This document shows, one piece after another, positions 1 through 7,500 of a stretch of 36,768 nucleotides of DNA; the stretch's first letter is position 1, and each line of letters opens with the position of its first letter. Source of the stretch: Opitutia bacterium (GTDB lineage Bacteria > Verrucomicrobiota > Verrucomicrobiia > Opitutales > Opitutaceae); the NCBI GenBank assembly GCA_947474365.1, contig CANJIU010000099.1:1-36768 (forward strand), given 5' to 3'. The notes beneath the pieces are model-generated. The model was not told where the DNA came from and did not search any database. It saw only the letters and a program-made list of their open reading frames with translations. A program made the position numbers and the translations under genes.

Positions 1-93
1 ATCCAGCTGCGCCGCCTGCACCTCCCATGGCGCCTCAAGGCCCAATAGCTTTCCATAATGTGCGACCACCGTCTCGTCCTTGCTTGGTTTCAT
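1..93 (-). CDS. ISL3-like family transposase, N-terminal fragment (runs off window)
   Basis: Only the first 31 codons are in the window. The ATG is at 93-91 and the frame stays open to the left edge. The visible protein begins MKPSKDETVVAHYGKLLGL and continues with APWEV; a 'LLGL..PWEV' segment close to the N-terminus is what I remember of ISL3-family transposases, which cut and paste DNA with a DDE catalytic domain (not visible here). The start codon overlaps the artificial stop of the truncated sialidase (ATGA at 93-90). The family call rests on one short motif; another IS family or an unrelated gene is possible, but a mobile gene also explains why the neighbouring sialidase ends abruptly. 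Confidence 0.55.
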   Translation of the reverse strand, partial: MKPSKDETVVAHYGKLLGLEAPWEVQAAQLD

Positions 94-148
94 CCTCCCA
101 GCCTGCCTGCTCTCCCCGAATCCTTGCCACTAAGAAACCGGGAGAACC
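1..148 (-). mobile_element. Left-edge insertion sequence (ISL3-like), partial
   Basis: Reading the minus strand, native sialidase sequence stops near 149 and is followed by GGTTCTCCCGGTTTCTTAG, which resembles the terminal inverted repeat of ISL3-type elements; the transposase ATG follows about 55 bp further in. If the boundary is at 148, the 8 bp at 149-156 (aggttttt) would be the target duplication, matching the 8-bp duplications usual for ISL3. The other end lies outside the window, so neither the second inverted repeat nor the duplicated target can be checked here. Confidence 0.5.
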
Positions 149-1115
149 AGGTTTTTCCGCTGTCGAAGCTCGCCCAGACAGTGATTTTCTCCCGGCCGTT
201 GGAGGTGGAGCCACCGACCTTGTCGGGCATCCTGCCCGCAACGGTGTCGAGATTGCTGTAGAGCAGTACGTCGGCGCCGTCGATCGGCAGGCGGATGAGG
301 CCACCCATGCAGCCGTACGAGGTGCCGCGAGCCCCATCGGGGAGTACATCGCTTTCGAAGGGCTCGACCCAGAGCTGGCCACCGTCGTGGCTCCAGCCGA
401 AGAAGCGGTTGTTTTTGCTCATGTGCTCGCGCGAGCTGTAGAGGATGCGGCCGTCGGAAAGCTCGGCGAGCGCAGCCTCGCCAGAGCCGAGCACGGGAAA
501 CGGCGCGCTCACCTGCCACGTCGCGCCACCGTCGTCACTGAACATCGCGGCGTTGTAATGATAGGGGCGCCATTCGACGTCGTTGGAATTGGTCGGACCG
601 AAGATGCGGCCGGGCACGAGCAGGCGGCCCCGGTGTTTGCCGAACTGCAGTGTGACGCCCGGCTGAAAAGCCCCCACGCCGAGCGGCACGGTGTCGGGCG
701 AGCCATGGTTGAATCGGTTGGGAGAAATCGTGATCGCTGCGCGCTTCCAGGTGCGGCCGTCGTCGCGGCTTTTCCAGAGGTATCCCTTGTCGGCGTGAAC
801 GTAGAGAATCTCGCCGTTGGTCTCGTTGACGACGAGCTTGCCGCCGGCGTCGCGCCCGACCTCGCGAGCCGGGCCCCACGTGACGCCGCCGTCGGCGCTC
901 TCGCGGACTTGCTTGTCGTGAAACGCGAGCACGTGGCCGTTGCGCGCGGTGACGATGTCGCGGCCGCCGCGGCCCGGGAAGAGCGGGTTGAGGACAAACG
1001 CAGGGTCGCCGAGGAACGCCCGGCCCGACGAGCGCACGGCGGACTCGACTGACTGTGCGTGGATTGCGGCGGCGAGAAGAGGAAGGAAAACGAGACGATG
1101 CAGATGAAATTTCAT
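90..1115 (-). CDS. Secreted exo-alpha-sialidase (BNR/Asp-box protein), C-terminus cut off by IS
   Basis: Predicted secreted six-bladed beta-propeller glycosidase (sialidase/neuraminidase superfamily) that would remove terminal sialic acids or act on a related sugar. The start ATG at 1115 gives a signal peptide (basic-hydrophobic residues 1-20, ending IHAQ); the longer frame to 1214 has no such start. Five Asp-boxes of the S-x-D-x-G-x-x-W type are visible around residues 73-80, 116-123, 193-200, 242-249 and 316-323. The remaining 341 aa is shorter than the roughly 380-400 aa expected: after the fifth Asp-box the frame runs into the insertion sequence and stops at 92-90 after about 18 foreign residues. 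The last propeller blade, which normally carries a catalytic arginine and tyrosine, is lost, so the product is probably inactive. Upstream lies a receptor remnant, suggesting a former uptake unit. Confidence 0.8.
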   Translation of the reverse strand: MKFHLHRLVFLPLLAAAIHAQSVESAVRSSGRAFLGDPAFVLNPLFPGRGGRDIVTARNGHVLAFHDKQVRESADGGVTWGPAREVGRDAGGKLVVNETNGEILYVHADKGYLWKSRDDGRTWKRAAITISPNRFNHGSPDTVPLGVGAFQPGVTLQFGKHRGRLLVPGRIFGPTNSNDVEWRPYHYNAAMFSDDGGATWQVSAPFPVLGSGEAALAELSDGRILYSSREHMSKNNRFFGWSHDGGQLWVEPFESDVLPDGARGTSYGCMGGLIRLPIDGADVLLYSNLDTVAGRMPDKVGGSTSNGREKITVWASFDSGKTWFSRFLSGKDSGRAGRLGG

Positions 1116-1236
1116 TTGGCAGTAAGCAGGCGGGCGAGCTGTCGCACCCGGGCGGGTGTGTTGTCGCCCACCCGGCCCGGGTGCAAAGACGCCGTTCCCG
1201 TGGTGCCACTGCACCGACGGGGAGTATTGGCGGCCC

Positions 1237-1440
1237 TCAGAATCGCACGCCGACTACGACCTGCCAGTCCCGGCCTGGGTCGAGCGCATAGCGATGCCAT
1301 TGGCCGACGGAGTAGATATTCGTGTTGTTGAGAACGTTGTTCACCTTGAGCGAAAAATCATAGGAGAAGCGGCTGCCCGATGGGCGGTATTTGTAGCCGA
1401 TGATCGCGAACAGCGCGTCGGCGAGGACGTCGGCCACGAT
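1237..1440 (-). pseudogene. TonB-dependent receptor, C-terminal remnant
   Basis: The last ~65 codons of a frame that ends VVVGVRF-stop resemble the final beta-strands of a TonB-dependent outer-membrane receptor: an aromatic-rich strand (IIGYKYR), a strand with KVNNVLNN followed by TNIY, and a C-terminal phenylalanine, the usual signal for outer-membrane assembly. No plug, TonB box or further barrel is found upstream; above about 1440 the frame becomes proline/cysteine-rich and no longer receptor-like. The exact left limit of homology is a guess. It lies 121 bp upstream of the sialidase on the same strand, an arrangement expected for a receptor-glycosidase pair. The rest was evidently deleted. 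Confidence 0.6.
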
Positions 1441-1619
1441 GCGGAGGCATGCAGGCTGGGACATGGTGACGGGTTTTGGGGTTTGGGTCGCACCCGGTGG
1501 GCAGTCCCGCGGCGCGGTCAGCGCAGTTATCCCAGACCGGTTTGCGGCTCTCCAACAGGTATTCACTGATCCTTTTTTGGAACCAGTGGCCCGGCGAACG
1601 GCCGGGAGCGGGATATGGT

Positions 1620-1661
1620 AAAAGAAAAACCGCCGTCCGGCCCTGGGGCGCGAACGGCGGT
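1620..1661 (-). terminator. Intrinsic terminator of the peroxiredoxin gene
   Basis: On the minus strand, 31 bp past the peroxiredoxin stop, ACCGCCGT (1661-1654) pairs perfectly with ACGGCGGT (1636-1629) across a 17-nt loop and is followed at once by TTTTTCTTTT. An 8-bp GC-rich stem plus a U-tract is the classic Rho-independent form. Confidence 0.8.
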
Positions 1662-1692
1662 CAAGTCGGAAAGAAACTTCGATACCTTGAGC

Positions 1693-2208
1693 TCAGCTCT
1701 TCTTCGCGTTGAGAAACGCGAGCACCATCTCGGCCTGCTTCTCGGTCTGCTTCTCGTCGTGGTAGACGACCTTGCCGCTGCGGTCGATCAGGTAGGCCTC
1801 GCGGCTCGCCATCATTCCGCCGCTCTGACCGAAAGCCTTGAGCACCTTCTTGTCGGTGTCGGCCAGCAGCGGGTAGTCGAAATTGTTCTTCTCCTTGAAT
1901 TCCTTTTGCTTCTCGACCGGGTCGGTGCTTACCCCGATCACGGCGACACCCTTCTTTTTCAGCTCGGCGCTTGCGTCCCGGAGCGAGCAGCCCTGCTTGG
2001 TGCAGCCGCCGGTGAGGGCCTTCGGGTAGAACCAGACGAGGGTGTAATTGTTCTTCTTGTAGACGTCGGCGAGACTGAGCGTCGTGCCGGCATCGGTCGT
2101 GGCGGAGAGCGTCGGAGCCTTGTCTCCGACTTTGAGAGGCTCGGCGCGGGCAAACACGCCGAGAAGAGTGAAAAGGGACATGAGGGCGAGGGAGTGGGTA
2201 AGTTTCAT
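1693..2208 (-). CDS. Secreted peroxiredoxin (AhpC/TSA, BCP-like)
   Basis: Thiol peroxidase that reduces hydrogen peroxide or organic hydroperoxides, probably outside the cytoplasm. The 171-aa product has a signal peptide (residues 1-22, MKLTHSLALM..., cleavage near ARA-EP). The thioredoxin-like core shows WFYPKALTGGCTKQGC: Cys69 fits the peroxidatic position and Cys74, five residues on, the resolving cysteine of the atypical 2-Cys BCP type; the usual T-P-G-C is T-G-G-C here. Downstream ISTD-like (GVSTDPVEKQKEF) and SREAYLIDRSGKV strands complete the fold. The ATG at 2208 is chosen over the upstream in-frame start at 2241 because it begins the signal peptide. It stands alone, ending in the terminator at 1661-1620. 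Confidence 0.88.
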   Translation of the reverse strand: MKLTHSLALMSLFTLLGVFARAEPLKVGDKAPTLSATTDAGTTLSLADVYKKNNYTLVWFYPKALTGGCTKQGCSLRDASAELKKKGVAVIGVSTDPVEKQKEFKEKNNFDYPLLADTDKKVLKAFGQSGGMMASREAYLIDRSGKVVYHDEKQTEKQAEMVLAFLNAKKS

Positions 2209-2569
2209 GGCGGGTCGGACGGTAATGCGGATCGGCGGCAAAGCAAGCGGGCCCTGTTACCTGGGTACGCGCCGCCCCCGCCGTGTTTCGCCCCGCTCCC
2301 GATGACCGCCGACGCCACGTCCAAGCGGAAGGGTAATGCGACGAAACGGTCCATCAGAAGTGCGTAAAACCGCGGTGGAAGGGTGGGTCGCAGGGCCGCC
2401 CGACTGCCCTCAAACGCCGCGCTTGGGCGGATCCGTCCGAGCGAGGATGCGAGGTGCTGTATCCGAAATGGAGCTCAGACGGCGGCGACGGCTTGCCGGC
2501 GAAGGGCGGACGAACGCCGGCGGCGCTACGTCTGCGCCCCGGCGGGCCATGTCGCCGTCGGCAGGGCCC
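2209..2569. other. Intergenic stretch without a supported gene (361 bp)
   Basis: Lies upstream of the peroxiredoxin and downstream of the MuiA-like gene, both on the minus strand. Overlapping frames exist on the plus strand but have arginine/alanine-rich, shadow-type composition and no recognisable domain. It must hold the peroxiredoxin promoter and the end of the MuiA transcript; I cannot point to convincing -35/-10 boxes, a strong hairpin or a structured RNA. Confidence 0.5.
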
Positions 2570-4252
2570 TCACGGCTCCAAACCCGTCACCTGAATCTCG
2601 TTCGGGTGGTCGATGGAAAACCGCAGCGTCAGGTCGCGTTTCTCGGCGGGTTTGAGCTCAAGCGTCCACTTGAGCCCGCCCTCGGCGGTGGGTTTGACTT
2701 CCTTCGCGTCGGGGGCGAGCTGCTTCACGACGATTTTTTCGTGGCGCGACACCGGCAGCTGGTCGGTGACGACCACGCGTGCGGCGATTTTTTTGTTATT
2801 TTGAATCGTGAGCAGGTACTCGTAAGTGATGCGCTTGCCGCTGTTGGTGAGGCCGGTGTCCTCGGTGAAGCGCTGCACCCGCTTGTGCTTCACGGAAATT
2901 CCCTCGTCAACGCCGAGCGCGAGGTCGAATTTTTCCCCGGGCATGACGGTGCGCAGGCTGCTCGTGGCGACAAATGTGCTGTCGAGAAAGACGTTCATGG
3001 TGCCGGCCAGCAGCGGATACTCGGACGAGTTGGTCGCCTTGGCCGTGAGGAAGGCCGCCGCTTGGAGTTTGGGTGTGGTGAGGTATTCCGGCACCGCGGC
3101 GAGGGCCGTGGTGGTGATGGGAATCTTCTGGGGTGAATTGTCGCTGGGGATGCTGGCCGGGGTCGCGACCTTGAAGGAAGCGCTGGTCGCGGTGGTGTCG
3201 ACGGTGGCTTGGGCGACCTGGGCTTCCGCGAGTTGAAAGGCGTCCGCCGCTTCCGCCTTCATCGCCCCGCCGCGCACGGCCGGTGCATTCGGCCGGGACC
3301 GTTCGGCGCGGAGGTCATTCATCGCTCCGATGCTCTGGACCGCCGACATCGGCAATGGTCGCGGCTGAAATACATCGACCACCCATGGTCGCTGTTCAGG
3401 GGCGGCGCCGCCAAGTCCGGGGCGGGCGGTCGAGAGCGTGAGGGTGATGTCCTTCCAGTCTTCGCCGGTGTTCTGGCGGACGATGCCGAGGTAGGAAAGG
3501 GCGACGGATTTTTCGTTGGAGTTTACCCGGGCGTCGTAACTGGGCGACCAACTCGCACCGGGAACGGCGTAACTGAGGGAGAGCGTAAGGGCGCCGGCTG
3601 CGGAGGTGTCGATGCGCACGTTCACCGACTTGTAGCTGCGTCCGCCAGACCCGCGGAGCTGGTTGAGCTGACGTTGGACTGCGTCCGTCTTGGCCGCGAG
3701 GTCTTCGACTTGGGTGGCGAGCGCTTGGTTTTCGAGGGTAATCTTGGCCCGTTGCTCCTCCAGAAACCCAAGGAGTTTTCCCGAATCCTCGATCGAGAGT
3801 CGTGGCGCGCTGTCCTTGGTGGGCGGGGTGGTGGCGGCGGTCTCAAGCCGGCCGAGCGTGGTTTCCTGCGCTTTGAGGAGGGTTGCCCGGTCATCGAGGA
3901 CCCGGCGCTGCTTGGCGAGCGCGCGAAGCTCATCTTCAAGCGCCTTGACGCGATCGTTCGGCGTAAAGTCGACGAAAACCGACCGGGCTGCCACGTCGAG
4001 AATCGTCACCTGCGCTGAACCCCGACCGGAGACCTGGAGGGACTGATCGAGGAGGTTGGCCGGGAGCTTTTCGAATACCACCTCTGCCGAGCCCGTGGAG
4101 TTCAGCTCAAGGGACGCGGTCCGTGTCACCACCGCCCGGTCAGTGTAGACGGTGACGGCGGAGAGCGAGGAGTTCGCCGCCGTTGGCGCGCCGTGTAGGT
4201 TCAAGGAAAGGGTAATAACGGCTGCGTACGCGCAGGAAACTGGGTTTCTCAT
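2570..4252 (-). CDS. DUF4139 / mucoidy inhibitor MuiA-family protein
   Basis: Secreted or periplasmic protein of about 560 aa. After a signal peptide (ATG at 4252, MRNPVSCAYAAVITLSLNL, cleavage near HGA), residues ~30-125 match the DUF4140 N-terminal pattern (LSAVTVYTDRAVVTRTASL), residues ~125-210 are a coiled coil (NDRVKALEDELRALAKQRRV...), and residues ~215-560 are the DUF4139 beta-rich domain with the signature SYAVPGASWSPSYDARV and the Q-N-TGEDWKDITLTLSTARP motif. This order is that of the MuiA family, named for inhibiting mucoidy when overexpressed; biochemical function is unknown. A Pro/Ala-rich linker with PAVRGGAMKAEAADA is inserted mid-domain. The in-frame extension to 4327 was dropped because it lacks a signal sequence. 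Confidence 0.85.
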   Translation of the reverse strand: MRNPVSCAYAAVITLSLNLHGAPTAANSSLSAVTVYTDRAVVTRTASLELNSTGSAEVVFEKLPANLLDQSLQVSGRGSAQVTILDVAARSVFVDFTPNDRVKALEDELRALAKQRRVLDDRATLLKAQETTLGRLETAATTPPTKDSAPRLSIEDSGKLLGFLEEQRAKITLENQALATQVEDLAAKTDAVQRQLNQLRGSGGRSYKSVNVRIDTSAAGALTLSLSYAVPGASWSPSYDARVNSNEKSVALSYLGIVRQNTGEDWKDITLTLSTARPGLGGAAPEQRPWVVDVFQPRPLPMSAVQSIGAMNDLRAERSRPNAPAVRGGAMKAEAADAFQLAEAQVAQATVDTTATSASFKVATPASIPSDNSPQKIPITTTALAAVPEYLTTPKLQAAAFLTAKATNSSEYPLLAGTMNVFLDSTFVATSSLRTVMPGEKFDLALGVDEGISVKHKRVQRFTEDTGLTNSGKRITYEYLLTIQNNKKIAARVVVTDQLPVSRHEKIVVKQLAPDAKEVKPTAEGGLKWTLELKPAEKRDLTLRFSIDHPNEIQVTGLEP

Positions 4253-4550
4253 GGGGTGATCGTGACGGGTTCGGCGGCGGAACGCACCAACGAAGCGGGA
4301 AAGATCCTCCTCGCCGCTTTTGATCACACCCCGCCGGATCCTGGTTTCATGTCACACTTTTCCGGAACTCCATCCGGAGGCCGGCACTCCTATTTGCCCT
4401 GTGTCCCTCGATTTTCCCTGAAATACCTCCTTGAACTGTCATTGCGGACCGGGGAAAGCCATCGCTTGCCTTGCGCCTTGCCGATGCCCAACCTCGCCCC
4501 CCTTGTTATTGTTTTTCCCTGCCAACCAGACCGTCCGGTTCCCATTTTCC
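4253..4550. other. Divergent promoter region between MuiA-like and delta-60 genes (298 bp)
   Basis: Both flanking genes are transcribed away from it, so it should carry two promoters. It is slightly more AT-rich than the surroundings towards the plus-strand start, with a TTGTTATTGTTTTTCCC tract about 50 bp before the ATG at 4551. No convincing promoter pair, operator palindrome or small ORF could be fixed by eye. Confidence 0.4.
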
Positions 4551-7500
4551 ATGCTACTCGCCTCGCTCCCCCGGCTGTTCGTGCGCTCATTTCTGGCGCT
4601 CGCCACCGCCCTCACCGTCACCACTGCTGTTCTTTTTGCACAATCGCCGTCTGCGGCTGACGGCTTTGATCCCAACGTGGACGGCAACGTCTACGTCCTG
4701 GTCACTCAGCCCGACGGCAAGACCCTGATCGGGGGTCAATTCACGGCCATCCGGGGATTCACCCGCAACAATCTCGCCCGGCTCAACTCCGACGGTTCGG
4801 TGGACGAGGGGTTCAACCCGAATCCCAACGGGCCGGTGCGCGCCATCGCCCTTCAGGGGGACAACCGCATTGTTCTCGGTGGCGATTTCACCGCCCTCCG
4901 GCCCAACGAAACCGGTACCGCGACCACGCGCAACCGGATCGCGCGGGTCAACGTCGACGGTACCGTGGACGCCGCCTTCAATCCCAATCTTGGCGGCCAG
5001 CTCCTGCCGCAGGTCTATGCCATCGTGATCCAGCCCAATGGTCAGGTCGTCGCGGGTGGCACGTTCACCACGGTGCAGCCCACTGGGCTCGCCGCTCCCG
5101 CCACTCGCAACAATCTCGCGCGGTTCAACGCCGACGGATCCCTCGATGCTGCATTCAATCCGAATCCCAACGGCATCGTTCTCGCCCTCGCCAATCACGT
5201 CGACAACAAGGTCGTCGTGGGCGGCGGGTTCACGACGCTTCAGCCCGTCGGTGACTTCGCTCCGTCCACTCGCAACCGGATCGCCCGCCTCAATCCCAGC
5301 GGCACGCTCGACTCCGAGTTTAATCCGAACGCGAACAACGGCGTCACCTCGATCGCGATCCAACGCGACGGCAAGATCGTGCTCGGCGGTTTCTTCACCA
5401 CGCTGCAGCCGTTGGGCGACGATTCTCCCGGCAGCCGGACGCACCTCGCGCGGCTGAACCCCAGCGGTACGCTCGATTCCGAATTCTACCCGCGCGCCGA
5501 GGGCAATGTCTCCACGGTGGCGGTGCAGCCCGACGGCGCTCTGCTGATCGGCGGCACGTTTTCCTCTGTCTGGGGCCGCGGCACCGCTTCCGTTTCCCGC
5601 AGTAACATCGCGCGCTTCAACGGCGACGGCTCGCTCGACAACGGGTTTGGGGTCACAATCAACGGCGAGGTTTCGGCCATCGCCTTTCAGTCGGACGGCA
5701 AGGTCATGATTGGTGGTCAGTTCACCCGTGTCCTTCCTCCCGGGGCGACGTCGGCCCTCGTGCGCAACCACCTCGCGCGCCTCAACGCCGACGGCTCCAT
5801 CGACACGAACTTCGAACTCGATGCCGGTGGCCGTACCCTCGTTTCCGTGACTCAAGCCGATGGCAAGGTCGTCATCGGTGGCACGTTCACCAATGTCGGC
5901 GGCGCCACCCACAACTACGTGGCCCGGCTCAATGCCGACGGTACGATCGACCCCACGTATAATCCTGACTTCAACGGTCGCGTCTACGCGATGGCACTAC
6001 AGTCCGACGGCAAGGTGGTAGTCGGCGGTGCGTTCACGACGATCGGCGGGGAATCCCGCAACTATATCGCGCGCCTCAATCCCTCCGGCACCATCGACTC
6101 CGAGTTCAGCCCCAACCTCAACGGCCAGGTCGGCGTGATTGTGATCCAGTCTGACGGTCGCATTCTGGTTGGCGGTTCGTTTACTTCCGTGCAGCCGATT
6201 GGTTCGCTCACGCCGTTTAACCGCCAGAATCTCATCCGGCTCAATGCCAACGGCACGCTCGACACCGCGTTCGATCCCGAGCCCAACGCCTCGGTCAACG
6301 CCCTCCTCGTACAGAGCGACGGCAAGATCGTCGCCGGTGGTACCTTCACCACTATTCAACCCGGTGGCGCGCCGACCACCACGACGGCTGCGGATGGCAC
6401 GGTGACCTATACGGCCAGCACCGCCACGATCACCGCGCGCAATCACATCGTCCGCCTCAATGCCGACGGCACTCTCGACACCCCGTTCGATCCGAACGTG
6501 AACGGCACCATCAGCGCGCTTGCCCTCCAGTCCGACGGCAAGATCATCCTCGCCGGCAGTTTTTCCGCCCTCAACCCCGTTGGTGCTCCGTCGGTGACCA
6601 CGACGGACGCGGCCGGTGTGAAAACCACGACGACCGTGACCAACCGTTCGCGCCTTGCCCGGCTCAACGCTGACGGGTCGCTCGACATGACTTACAACCC
6701 CAATGCCAACGACGATGTCGTGACTGTGGCGTTGCAGTCTGACGGCAAGCTGCTGATCGGTGGCCCGTTCACGACCCTGACGCCCAACGGTGCCAAGGAT
6801 TGGACGCTGCGGAAATACGCCGCCCGCCTCAACACTGACGGCACGGTCGACGCCACGTACAACCTCGACATCGGCGAACAGCCCGGCAACCGCGTCGACT
6901 CGATCCGTGTTCAGTCGGACGGTCGGGTGCTGATCGGCGGAAACTTCACCTCGCTCCAGCCGATCGGCAGTCCGCGCGTCGCGCGTCGGACGTTTGCCCG
7001 GCTTGCGGCCAACGGCACGCTCGACGCCACGTTTGATCCCGGCGCTGGCGGATCGACGGGTGCGTTGGTCAACGGCTTCGCCGTGCAGTCCGATGGCAAG
7101 GTGATCGCAGCGGGCAATTTTTCCGACCTCGGCGGAGCGAAGAGCACCAATATCGCTCGGTTCCGTTCCGAGGGCACGCCCGACCCCGAGTTCAGCAACA
7201 CTCTCACCACTGACGGACCGGTCAACGCCGTCGCCGTGCGCCCCAACGGCGCACCGGTGTCGTCGCAGCTGGGTGGCTTGGCTTGGCTCAACTCCAACGG
7301 CACCCTGCGTACCGCTTTCTCGACGGGCTCGACGCGGCTCAGTGGTGAGATCGACGCCGTCGCGTTCCAGGCCAACGGCAGTGTCCTGCTCGGCGGCGCA
7401 TTTGCCAATCTCAGCAACACGACGGGTGGAAATCTCGTTCGTTTCAGCGCCGCCGGAGTCATCGACACCAGCTTCAACCCGACGCCCAACGGCGCGGTCA

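Noticed and set aside
27..1052. 341-codon plus-strand frame over the sialidase
   Set aside because: Opposite strand encodes five Asp-boxes and a signal peptide; the plus frame has no recognisable feature.
2336..3136. Plus-strand 266-codon frame covering the 2209-2569 gap and part of MuiA
   Set aside because: Most of it is antisense to the MuiA-like gene and the gap part has no domain or codon signature of its own.
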